Assembly (NCBI RefSeq): GCF_025264645.1
Contig: NZ_CP073696.1
Span: 5,270,001-5,334,000, forward strand
Direction: 5' to 3'
Length of the DNA: 64,000 nucleotides
DNA from: Edaphobacter lichenicola
GTDB taxonomy: Bacteria > Acidobacteriota > Terriglobia > Terriglobales > Acidobacteriaceae
Below the pieces are notes generated by a model that was not told the DNA's origin, searched no databases, and was given only the letters and a program-made list of their open reading frames with translations. Every line of letters begins with the position of its first letter. Positions within the stretch are counted from its first letter, which is position 1. This document shows positions 54,120-61,963 of this stretch, piece after piece. Position numbers and translations under genes: made by a program.

Positions 54120-54294
54120 TTCACAGGCCTGCATTTGCTTTTCTTGTTGACCGTTCTTTTGCTGTTGCCTGTTCTCTTGTTGTCATCCCCGAAGGGGATC
54201 TGCGTTTGCCTTTGCGTTTGCCGTTGCTGTTGCATGTTCTTTTGTTGTCATTCCGCAGCAGAGCGGAGGAATCTGCTTTTGCCGTTGCCTGTCC
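54120..54294. repeat. T/G-rich tract with hairpin repeats, second occurrence
   Basis: Has TTGCCG/TTGCTG-like hexamers, a 30-bp unit identical to 50526-50555 (54179-54208), and a GTCATTCCGCAGCAGAGCGG variant of the GTCATTCTGAGCG repeat (54245-54275). No gene. Confidence 0.72.
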
Positions 54295-54858
54295 TCATCC
54301 AGTAAGGACAGGCGCCAGCACCAAAGGCCGCAGCACCAACCGATACCGAACCGTCCCCGCCTCCTCCCCATCCCCGTCAAACACCATCCCGCACTTCTCC
54401 ATTACCCGAATCGAAGCCGGTATCGAAGGAAACGTATGCGCAATCACGCTCACAATCCCTTCATGACCGCGAAGGTATTCAATCAACGCCCGCGCACCCT
54501 CCGTAGCAAAACCTTGTCCTTGAAACTCAGGCAAAAAACCATATCCAATCTCGGCCTCCGACGAGTCATCTTTAGTGAACCCACCCAACGAACCAATCAA
54601 AGTGCGCGAGCCATCTGGAGAGACAAGGCCGACATAGCGGTTCCACCCCAGCTGCTCCGGATGCTCCTCCAACTGCTTCAGCAAAAAATCGTAGACGTGC
54701 GGCTCCCAGTTCTCATGGGGCCAGTTCGGTGGCACCACGCATCGAATAAGCTCGCTCAGGCGGCCTTCGCCGGCCTGTTCCGACCTCAGCATCTCGGGCG
54801 TTGTAGTAATCAGAGAAAGACGTGACGTGACGATATCGTCAAGGCATCGAAGCGACAT
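54295..54858 (-). CDS. GNAT family N-acetyltransferase
   Basis: A 187-residue acetyl-CoA-dependent acetyltransferase of the RimJ/RimL-like type. I choose ATG 54858 because AGGAG lies 8 bases upstream. The fold is read from TSRLSLITTTPEML, the acceptor region YVGLVSPDGSRTLIGSLGGF, the acetyl-CoA loop EIGYGFLPEFQGQGFATEGARALIEY, and IPASIRVMEKCGMV. The acceptor is unknown. A repeat-bearing T/G-rich tract lies immediately downstream. Confidence 0.9.
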   Translation of the reverse strand: MSLRCLDDIVTSRLSLITTTPEMLRSEQAGEGRLSELIRCVVPPNWPHENWEPHVYDFLLKQLEEHPEQLGWNRYVGLVSPDGSRTLIGSLGGFTKDDSSEAEIGYGFLPEFQGQGFATEGARALIEYLRGHEGIVSVIAHTFPSIPASIRVMEKCGMVFDGDGEEAGTVRYRLVLRPLVLAPVLTG

Positions 54859-55300
54859 TAGAGATCTCCTAAACACGGTGAGAAAAGCAGGAAGGCACAA
54901 TCCGGCTCAACAACTCCGGAGTCACAACCGCTAGACGCATCCAATTCAGGCAATCATAGGCAGGCCAGAATTCTAGCACCTGCCGCCGCAACTGATCGAC
55001 GACCCTATTTCAAAACTGTCAAGCCCCTAATGGAGCTAAACTGTTGACCTGCAACCACATCCGCGTGGCGTATGAGTTATGAGCAAGCGACTATACTGGA
55101 TACAGAGGATGAGAGAGCCTCGCTACATCTTTTGAAATAGAGCATATTTCCGTAAGTCGTTTGTTATGAAATTTTTGCCTGTAACCCATTTGAAATGACT
55201 ATTTTGCAGAGGGTCAAAATTGCAAAATGCTCATTGCAAATAACTTAGGGATACCAACCCGGGGGGGTACCCCCTCCCTCGAACCTAGCAGGAGTCGGTA
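54859..55300. other. intergenic region with inverted motif pair and G/C palindrome
   Basis: No gene. A 24-base motif (TAAGTCGTTTGTTATG... at 55153-55176) recurs inverted at 55224-55247 (17 of 24 positions alike), and GGGGGTACCCCC lies at 55263-55274. The region immediately precedes the aldo/keto reductase. Confidence 0.55.
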
Positions 55301-56299
55301 ATGGAATACGTGAATCTCGGCAAGACCGGCCTCAAGGTATCTCGCCTCAGCCTCGGTTGCATGTCCTACGGCGTCCCACCCGCTGGCCCGCTACGTCCCG
55401 GCAGCCACGCCTGGGCTCTCAACGAGGCCGACAGCCAGCCCTTCTTCAAACAGGCCCTCGACCTCGGCATCAACTTCTTCGACACCGCCAACATCTACAC
55501 CGTCGGCTCCAGCGAAGAACTCCTTGGCCGCTTCCTCAAAGCCAACACCAAACGCGAAGACACCGTTATCGCCACCAAACTCTTCAACGCCATGCGCGAC
55601 GACCCCAACGCCAAGGGCCTATCCCGCAAGCAGATCTTCTTCGAACTCGACCAGAGCCTCAAGCGCCTCGGCACCGACTACGTCGACCTCTACCAGATCC
55701 ACCGCTGGGACTACGAAACCCCCATCGAAGAGACCATGGAAGCTCTCCACGACGTCGTGAAGTCCGGCAAGGTCCGCTACATCGGAGCCTCGTCCATGTA
55801 CTCCTGGCAGTTCGCCAAGGCTCTCTACATCGCCGACCTCCACGGCTGGACCCGCTTCGTCTCCATGCAGAACCACTACAACCTCCTCTACCGCGAAGAG
55901 GAGCGCGAGATGATGGGTCTCTGCCAGGCCGAAGGCATCGGCGTCATCCCCTGGAGCCCGCTGGCTCGCGGTCGTCTAGCCCGTGCGTGGGACGCCGAAA
56001 CCACCAAGCGCAACGACACCGACCAGTTCGCGAAATCCATCTACACCAAGACCCAGGACGCCGACAAAAAAGTAGTCGATCGTCTTGGCGAGCTATCGGA
56101 CAAGCGAGGCATTCCTCGCGCAACGTTGGCCTTGGCGTGGATGCTCAGCAAACCCTACATCACCGCGCCCATCGTAGGCGCCACCAAACCCAACCACCTG
56201 ACCGACGCATTAGCTGCCCTCACCGTCAAGCTCACACCAGACGAAATCACCTCACTCGAAGAGCCCTACATCCCACACCCGGTCCTAGGCTTCAGCTAA
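55301..56299 (+). CDS. aldo/keto reductase
   Basis: A 332-residue NADPH-dependent TIM-barrel oxidoreductase. ATG 55301 is preceded by AGGAG. The catalytic tetrad is visible: Asp in NFFDTANIYTVG and its Tyr, Lys in VIATKLFN, His in LYQIHRWD. The cofactor end has GVIPWSPLARGRL and ITAPIVGATKPNHL. The overall look matches the YghZ/YajO-like subgroup acting on aldehydes; the physiological substrate is unknown. A hairpin repeat follows 11 bases after the stop. Confidence 0.94.
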   Translation: MEYVNLGKTGLKVSRLSLGCMSYGVPPAGPLRPGSHAWALNEADSQPFFKQALDLGINFFDTANIYTVGSSEELLGRFLKANTKREDTVIATKLFNAMRDDPNAKGLSRKQIFFELDQSLKRLGTDYVDLYQIHRWDYETPIEETMEALHDVVKSGKVRYIGASSMYSWQFAKALYIADLHGWTRFVSMQNHYNLLYREEEREMMGLCQAEGIGVIPWSPLARGRLARAWDAETTKRNDTDQFAKSIYTKTQDADKKVVDRLGELSDKRGIPRATLALAWMLSKPYITAPIVGATKPNHLTDALAALTVKLTPDEITSLEEPYIPHPVLGFS

Positions 56300-56310
56300 A
56301 CGAAAAGCAA

Positions 56311-56411
56311 CTCCCGACCAACGGGAGGGCGTACGCACCAAATCCTGCCGAGACCGGTACATAAGTCACGAAGTGACCGCCCCACGCGCAGTGGGCCCGT
56401 CCGGCAGGACA
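56311..56411 (+). repeat. three-hairpin intergenic repeat, copy upstream of hisA
   Basis: About 100 bp. It has CTCCC/GGGAG near the 5' end, GTCAC-GAA-GTGAC (56365-56377), CCCAC-GCGCA-GTGGG (56381-56395) and GTCC-GGCA-GGAC (56399-56410). It matches the copy at 57147-57246 almost base for base over its 3' half. Confidence 0.85.
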
Positions 56412-56439
56412 AGACTGAGCAGTAAGGAAAGAAGAAAGC

Positions 56440-57141
56440 ATGCTAATACCATCAATCGACCTCATGGGCGGACAAATCGTCCAACTAGTCCAGGGCGAAA
56501 AATTAAAGCTAGCCTTCGACGACTTCGAGTACTGGATCGAACGCTTCGCCAAATACCCTCTGGTCCAGCTCATCGACCTCGACGCAGCGATGCGCAAGGG
56601 CGACAACCGCTCTCTCATCGAGATGATCTGCAAACGCCTCCCCTGCCAAGTCGGAGGCGGCCTCAAAACCGCAGAAGACGGCAAACTCCTCCTCGAAGCC
56701 GGGGCCAAACGAGTCATCTACGGCTCCAGCCTCTTCCGCCCTGCCGAACCCGACCACATCCGCCGTCACAAGCTCATCTACCTCGAATTCGCCGAAGGCC
56801 TCAAGTCCTCACTCGGCGAAGAGGCCCTGGTCTTCAGCGTAGATACCAAAGCTGGCAAAGTAGCGGTCAAAGGCTGGAAAGACTCAGTCGACCTCACACC
56901 CGAAGAGGCCATCACCTGGCTCGAAGACTACTGCGCCGCCTTCCTCTACACCCACGTCGACAGGGAAGGAACGATGCAGGGCTTCCCTATCGACGTAGCC
57001 GCAATCCTCAGAGCCTGCACCGCCAAACAATTAATCGTAGCCGGAGGCATCAAAGAGCAAAGCGAAGTCGAAGCACTCGACGCAATGGGCGTAGACGCCG
57101 TAGCCGGGATGGCCGTCTACACCGGCGCGATGGAAGCATAG
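56440..57141 (+). CDS. hisA: ProFAR isomerase (HisA-type)
   Basis: A 233-residue (beta/alpha)8 barrel that isomerises ProFAR to PRFAR in histidine synthesis. The first catalytic Asp is in IPSIDLMGGQIVQLVQG, the second in VFSVDTKAGKVAVKGW, with phosphate loops VGGGLKT and IVAGGIKEQSEVE. It stands alone on the plus strand, convergent with the remaining his genes and flanked by two direct copies of the hairpin repeat. Similarity to HisF is expected, but the start and catalytic regions are HisA-like. Confidence 0.92.
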   Translation: MLIPSIDLMGGQIVQLVQGEKLKLAFDDFEYWIERFAKYPLVQLIDLDAAMRKGDNRSLIEMICKRLPCQVGGGLKTAEDGKLLLEAGAKRVIYGSSLFRPAEPDHIRRHKLIYLEFAEGLKSSLGEEALVFSVDTKAGKVAVKGWKDSVDLTPEEAITWLEDYCAAFLYTHVDREGTMQGFPIDVAAILRACTAKQLIVAGGIKEQSEVEALDAMGVDAVAGMAVYTGAMEA

Positions 57142-57146
57142 TCGAT

Positions 57147-57246
57147 CCCGACCGTAGGGAGGGCCAGCCGATGGTCAGTTAGCAACAAAAGGTACACAAG
57201 TCACGAAGTGACCGCCCCACGCGAAGTGGGCCCGTCCGGCAGGACA
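57147..57246 (+). repeat. three-hairpin intergenic repeat, copy downstream of hisA
   Basis: Same orientation as the copy before hisA. It keeps GTCACGAAGTGAC (57200-57212), CCCAC-GCGAA-GTGGG and GTCCGGCAGGAC. The 5' half is more divergent. It ends just before the hisF stop of the opposite strand. Confidence 0.85.
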
Positions 57247-57260
57247 GGTCGTTCCAATAA

Positions 57261-58034
57261 CTAGCAGGGAAGCCGAACCGGCACGCCAGCTCGCTGCAAC
57301 TCCATCTTCAACTCCCGCGAATCCGTCACGCCAAAGTGAAAGATACTAGCCGCAAGCGCAGCGTCCGCTTTCCCTCTTCCAAAGACCTCAACAAAGTGCC
57401 CCGCAGTCCCTGCCCCGCCTGAAGCAATCACCGGAATCTGGACCGCTCCACTCACCATAGCGGTCAACTCACAATCAAAGCCGCCCCGCATCCCATCGGT
57501 GTCCATCGAGGTCAGCAAAATCTCCCCAGCCCCACGCGACTCTGCCTCGCGAGCCCAATCCAAAACCCGCCGCCCGGTAGCCTTCCGACCACCACTCACA
57601 AAAACTTCAGCCTCTTCAACACCAGCGCCTTCAATCCGACGAGCATCGATAGCCACAATTACAGCCTGCGCTCCAAAGCTTCCACCAATTTCACCAATCA
57701 ACTCAGGCCGCGCAATCGCAGACGAGTTGATACTCACCTTATCCGCGCCAGCATCGAACACCGCAGCAGCATCCTCAGCGCTCCGAATTCCACCACCAAC
57801 CGTAAACGGCACAAACAGCGTCGCTGCCGTCCGCTTCACCGTATCGAGCAGCGTTCCACGCCCTTCATGCGTCGCCGTAATATCCAGCAGCACGATCTCA
57901 TCCGCTCCCGCAGCCGCATGACGATGCGCCAACTCCGCTGGATCGCCCGCATCGACGATATCCACGAACTGCACGCCCTTCACGACGCGCCCGTCGCGCA
58001 CATCCAGACAGGCAATGATCCGCTTCGTCAGCAT
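57261..58034 (-). CDS. hisF: imidazole glycerol phosphate synthase cyclase subunit
   Basis: A 257-residue barrel that, with HisH, converts PRFAR and ammonia to IGP and AICAR. Catalytic Asp residues are in RIIACLDVRDGRVVKGVQF and VIVAIDARRI; phosphate-binding segments are TVGGGIRS and VIASGGAG. It is the last gene of the operon, 3 bases after the small lipoyl-like gene. Confidence 0.96.
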   Translation of the reverse strand: MLTKRIIACLDVRDGRVVKGVQFVDIVDAGDPAELAHRHAAAGADEIVLLDITATHEGRGTLLDTVKRTAATLFVPFTVGGGIRSAEDAAAVFDAGADKVSINSSAIARPELIGEIGGSFGAQAVIVAIDARRIEGAGVEEAEVFVSGGRKATGRRVLDWAREAESRGAGEILLTSMDTDGMRGGFDCELTAMVSGAVQIPVIASGGAGTAGHFVEVFGRGKADAALAASIFHFGVTDSRELKMELQRAGVPVRLPC

Positions 58035-58037
58035 CTT

Positions 58038-58319
58038 CTATCCCAACCTCATCGGCACCGCCGCAGGCACCGCAACCAACTCACCCTCACACACAATCCG
58101 AGCCAGTGAGTCACCATTCTCGATCACCGCGCCATGCTCCACAAACCACTCCACCAACAAACCCTGACGCGGCGCAGGGACATGAAACTCCATAGCCCCA
58201 TCCGTCAGCGTGCAAACCGCCTGCCCCGTCCCGACAAGCGATCCCGCAGGAACCAACTGCTGGACAAAGGTGTACGAAGGCTCTTCAGCCGCAATCTTTA
58301 GCTCATACAAAAAAGGCAT
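58038..58319 (-). CDS. biotin/lipoyl-fold protein lacking the modified lysine, in the his operon
   Basis: A 93-residue protein reading as one biotinyl/lipoyl domain: LVPAGSLVGTGQAVCTLTDG, then VPAPRQGLLVEWFVEHG and IENGDSLARIV. In carriers the hairpin holds a Lys (as in EAMKM or DKA), but here it reads TDGAMEFHVPAP with no Lys, so modification looks impossible. It sits between hisH and hisF with 3-base gaps on both sides. It might bind, scaffold or regulate IGP synthase (inference). The fold call is by pattern only. Confidence 0.72.
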   Translation of the reverse strand: MPFLYELKIAAEEPSYTFVQQLVPAGSLVGTGQAVCTLTDGAMEFHVPAPRQGLLVEWFVEHGAVIENGDSLARIVCEGELVAVPAAVPMRLG

Positions 58320-58322
58320 ACT

Positions 58323-58934
58323 CTACAACTCCACAAAGTTCTTCAAGACCTGTAATCCCACTGCGCTCGACTTCTCCGGATGAAACTGCACTCCCATCAC
58401 GTTTTCCTTCTCCAGCACGCTAGTAAAAGCCCCGCCATACTCCGTGATCGCAGCGGTTGCACGAACTACAGGAGCTCGCCACGAGTGCGTATAGTAAACA
58501 AACCCACCATTCTTCACGCTACGCAACAATCTCGAATCCTCTCTGACACACTCGAGCGAATTCCACCCTACATGCGGTGACTTCAACTCCGTCCCTTGAT
58601 GAAGAGCAGGAAACCGTTCGCACATCCCCTCAACATGCCCCAACCCCACAACTCCCGGGGCCTCAGTCGAACAATCAAACAGCCACTGCAGTCCAACGCA
58701 AATCCCCAGAAACCAAGTGCCCTTCGCAACACTCTCCCGAATTGCATCCGTGAGCCCCAATTGTGTTAGCAGAGAGGTAGCCTGAAAATGCCCAACCCCA
58801 GGCAATACCAACTTGTCCGCACCACGTACCACTCCGGGGTCCTGCGTTATAACAACTTCGGGCGCACGCAGGTAGTCCAACGTCTTCACCACGCTGGTCA
58901 AATTGCCCGCCTTGTAATCAATGACAGCAATCAT
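58323..58934 (-). CDS. hisH: imidazole glycerol phosphate synthase glutaminase subunit
   Basis: A 203-residue class I glutamine amidotransferase that supplies ammonia to HisF. ATG 58934 begins the usual MIAVIDYKAGNLTSVVK; the longer frame is not supported. Nucleophile Cys: LGICVGLQWLF; the His/Glu pair: VQFHPEKSS. The oxyanion region reads LPGVGHFQ. It begins 20 bases after hisB. Confidence 0.95.
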   Translation of the reverse strand: MIAVIDYKAGNLTSVVKTLDYLRAPEVVITQDPGVVRGADKLVLPGVGHFQATSLLTQLGLTDAIRESVAKGTWFLGICVGLQWLFDCSTEAPGVVGLGHVEGMCERFPALHQGTELKSPHVGWNSLECVREDSRLLRSVKNGGFVYYTHSWRAPVVRATAAITEYGGAFTSVLEKENVMGVQFHPEKSSAVGLQVLKNFVEL

Positions 58935-58954
58935 TTTCTTTTCAGTTCCGCGCC

Positions 58955-59566
58955 TTATAACAAACCCTTCGTCGAAGGCAGCATCTCCTTCATCCGTTCG
59001 TCCCGAGAACAAGCGCCGCGCAACGCCCTTGCAAATGCTTTGAAGATCGCCTCGATCTTGTGATGATTGCTGCGGCCATACATGGTCTTCACATGTACAT
59101 TAGCCCTTGCTCCACGAGCAAACCCATCAAAAAAATCAGCTAGCAACTCGGTTTGGAAATCTCCCACTAGTCTCACTTTTACCTTGTCGTCGACGACGTA
59201 AGCAACGCGCCCACTTAGATCCACCGCAGCCACGGCAAGCGTCTCGTCCATCGCCATTACAAAGTAACCAGCGCGCAGGATGCCCTTCTTATTACCCAAC
59301 GCCTTGCCAAACGCCTCTCCTAGCGCAATCCCAATATCCTCTACCGTGTGGTGCTGATCGACATCAAGGTCGCCAGTACACTTCAACGTCAGATCGAATC
59401 CTCCATGCCTCGTGAAGAGCTCCAGCATGTGGTCAAAAAAACGAATACCAGTAGATATCTTGTAGACTCCCTGTCCGTCGACAACGAGCTTCAGTACGAT
59501 CTGCGTCTCTGTAGTATCTCGCTTGATTATTCCTGAGCGGATCTCTGGGACATTAGTCTTCTTCAT
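58955..59566 (-). CDS. hisB: imidazoleglycerol-phosphate dehydratase
   Basis: A 203-residue monofunctional IGPD. The two metal-binding repeats are DVDQHHTVEDIGIALGEAF and RSNHHKIEAIFKAFARAL. There is no fused histidinol-phosphatase domain, so that step must come from another locus. The start overlaps the hisC stop by 4 bases. Confidence 0.96.
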   Translation of the reverse strand: MKKTNVPEIRSGIIKRDTTETQIVLKLVVDGQGVYKISTGIRFFDHMLELFTRHGGFDLTLKCTGDLDVDQHHTVEDIGIALGEAFGKALGNKKGILRAGYFVMAMDETLAVAAVDLSGRVAYVVDDKVKVRLVGDFQTELLADFFDGFARGARANVHVKTMYGRSNHHKIEAIFKAFARALRGACSRDERMKEMLPSTKGLL

Positions 59567-60669
59567 ACTGTCGGGCTCCAGCCAATCTCTTGCAACGAAG
59601 CTTCTAAAGCATCCAGGCCCCGTGTCACGTGCTCTTCCAACCCAATTGTGATGCGCACGAAGCCATCACATCCTGGATCGGTCGATCGATCTCTCAGTAG
59701 AACCCCTCGCGTATGCATTGTCTCTACCAATGCCTTATGTTTTGGTCCTATATTCATCAGCACAAAGTTTGCATGGCTGAAGAAGAAGGGAACTCCTAAC
59801 TTTCGGAGACCATTCATCATCCGCTCCCTTCCCACGCGCACCTGCTCGGTGTACCAAGCAATATATTCGTCATCGGCAATTGCTGCCGGCAGACAAGCAA
59901 GCGCTATTCCATTTACGTTGTATGGAGAGCCGGTCTTCCGCACGAACTTCAACAACTCGGCGTTTCCAGCCAGCATGCCAACGCGCAGATTTGCCAGTCC
60001 ATATGCTTTTGAAAAAGTTCGAGCCACGATCAAGTTCGGTACCGTCGCGAGATCTTTCATCGTCGACTCGCCATGAAAATGATAGTAGGCCTCATCCACC
60101 ATCATCACTGCATGTGGAGCCGCAGCGGCGATAGCGAGCAGATGCTCTCGCCTAACGACTGCGCCCGTTGGATTATTGGGCGAGGCAATAATAATCAGCT
60201 TTGTACGTTCTGTAATCGCTGCCATAAACCGTTCAAACGGGAACTCCAGTGTCGCATCAGCCTGTACCTTTCGTAGATGCGGCGTCATCATCTTTATGTT
60301 TACGTCGTACATGAAGAACGTCGGCGTAGAAATGAGTGCTTCATCATCCGCGTCGAGAAACGTCGCGCATATCAGATGAATCGCCTCGTCTACGCCATTG
60401 GTCAGTAAAACTTGCTCCGTCCGCAATCCAAGGTGTTTGGCGACAAGGCGCTCCACAGGTTCTCTCTCGGGATACTTTGTCAGCTCTTCTCCTGTCACCG
60501 CGCGCAATCTTTCCATAACCTTAGGCGAAGGAGCGAATGTGTTTTCGTTGAAGTCCAAGCGCAACGCGTCTCTTCCTGCCAACGGCGGATGGTACTCAGG
60601 CATCTCCAGAACTGCCTTACGCGGCTGGACCGTCTTCAATTCAGTAGCCAAATTGGGAGTAGTCCTCAT
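59563..60669 (-). CDS. hisC: histidinol-phosphate aminotransferase
   Basis: A 368-residue PLP enzyme. ATG 60669 overlaps the hisD stop (ATGA), which fixes the start although the frame continues upstream. Signature pieces: LRLDFNENTFAPSP, SPNNPTGAVV, MMVDEAYYHF and the PLP lysine in VARTFSKAYGLANLRVG. Translational coupling on both sides. Confidence 0.95.
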   Translation of the reverse strand: MRTTPNLATELKTVQPRKAVLEMPEYHPPLAGRDALRLDFNENTFAPSPKVMERLRAVTGEELTKYPEREPVERLVAKHLGLRTEQVLLTNGVDEAIHLICATFLDADDEALISTPTFFMYDVNIKMMTPHLRKVQADATLEFPFERFMAAITERTKLIIIASPNNPTGAVVRREHLLAIAAAAPHAVMMVDEAYYHFHGESTMKDLATVPNLIVARTFSKAYGLANLRVGMLAGNAELLKFVRKTGSPYNVNGIALACLPAAIADDEYIAWYTEQVRVGRERMMNGLRKLGVPFFFSHANFVLMNIGPKHKALVETMHTRGVLLRDRSTDPGCDGFVRITIGLEEHVTRGLDALEASLQEIGWSPTV

Positions 60670-61925
60670 TTCATCTTCACTTGCACGCTTTTTGCATGCC
60701 CTTTCAAACCTTCTGCTTCCGCCAACGTAATTGCATGTGGCCCCATCCGCCTCAATCCTGCATGTGTGTACTGCTGAACAGTAATCACCTTGACAAAGTC
60801 CAACACGCTTAGGCCGCCTCTGACTCGCCCAGCGCGACCTGTTGGGAGTACATGGTTCGGGCCAGAGATGTAGTCTCCCATCGATTGTGGAGCGTACGCA
60901 CCCACAAACACGGATCCCGCGTTTCGAACCCACTTCAAATCAGCAGATGTGTCGACTGTCAAATGCTCAGGTGCAAGTCGATTCGTTAGCTGCTGTGCTT
61001 CCTGAATAGTGGCTGTTACAAATATGCATCCTTGAGCGGCCAGCGCTTGTTTCGCAATCGTATTGTTTTGCGCTTGAGCCGTAACCTCAAGCGAAACCGC
61101 TCTGGCGAGTGGTTCGTTACTCGTAATAAATACTGCGAGAGCTTCTGGATCATGCTCCGCTTGTGCAACCAAATCCGCAGCAATACCCTCGGCTTTGCCC
61201 GTTTCGCTCGTCACCACGATCTCGGTCGGACCCGCTGGCATATCGATTCCACAGTCACCTGAGACCAGCATCTTTGCTGCCGTGACATAGAGATTCCCCG
61301 GCCCTACAATCTTGTCGACTCGGCCAATCGTTGCCGTTCCATAAGCCAACGCGCCAATCGCCTGCGCACCCCCTACTCGATAAAACTCAGTTACTCCAGC
61401 CAGCCATGCAGCCGCCATCGTCTCTTTTGCGGGTTTTGGCGAACATACGACAATTCGTTCTACCCCGGCTACTTGTGCCGGAGTCACCGTCATTAATAGC
61501 GTTGACGGCAATGGGTAGCGTCCCCCAGGCACATAGCAGCCAACGCTTCCAAGTGACCGTACAATCTGGCCCGTCTTCACTCCAGCCGTAGGAGAAATGT
61601 TCCATTCCGGCGGCAACTGGGCTTCAGCGAACGCAAGAATATTTCCTCGTGCCACCATCATTGCAGCTTGTAGCTTCGGGGCCGTCGAATCCCAGGCTGA
61701 CTTCATCTCTTCTCGAGAGACCAACAAGCGCTCTCCATTCGTGAGTCCGTCAAGCTCAGCCGCATATTTGAGTAGAGCTCGATCGCCGCTTTTACGCACC
61801 GCAGAGAGAATTTTCCGCGCCACGGGTTCAACGCGCGACGTGGTTACTGAGCCACGGCGTTCCAGCGACTCAATCAGCGCATCTGCTGCGGCCCTGCCTC
61901 GACCAAATGTTCTTACCAGCTTCAT
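60666..61925 (-). CDS. hisD: histidinol dehydrogenase
   Basis: A 419-residue zinc enzyme oxidising histidinol to histidine in two NAD steps. Blocks: CYVPGGRYPLPSTLLMTVTP, RVDKIVGPGNLYVTAAK, DLVAQAEHDPEA, RLAPEHLTVDTS and MGDYISGPNHVLPTG, which include the zinc and catalytic Glu/His residues. ATG 61925 is taken, though a TTG three codons earlier is in frame. Confidence 0.96.
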   Translation of the reverse strand: MKLVRTFGRGRAAADALIESLERRGSVTTSRVEPVARKILSAVRKSGDRALLKYAAELDGLTNGERLLVSREEMKSAWDSTAPKLQAAMMVARGNILAFAEAQLPPEWNISPTAGVKTGQIVRSLGSVGCYVPGGRYPLPSTLLMTVTPAQVAGVERIVVCSPKPAKETMAAAWLAGVTEFYRVGGAQAIGALAYGTATIGRVDKIVGPGNLYVTAAKMLVSGDCGIDMPAGPTEIVVTSETGKAEGIAADLVAQAEHDPEALAVFITSNEPLARAVSLEVTAQAQNNTIAKQALAAQGCIFVTATIQEAQQLTNRLAPEHLTVDTSADLKWVRNAGSVFVGAYAPQSMGDYISGPNHVLPTGRAGRVRGGLSVLDFVKVITVQQYTHAGLRRMGPHAITLAEAEGLKGHAKSVQVKMK

Positions 61926-61963
61926 CAGAAGCACCCAACCTTATCTCTAAATTCCAGTCTGCT

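Noticed and set aside
56311..57246. CRISPR array or insertion sequence around hisA
   Set aside because: Only two copies spaced by a gene, no spacers, no transposase and no terminal inverted repeats bounding a unit.
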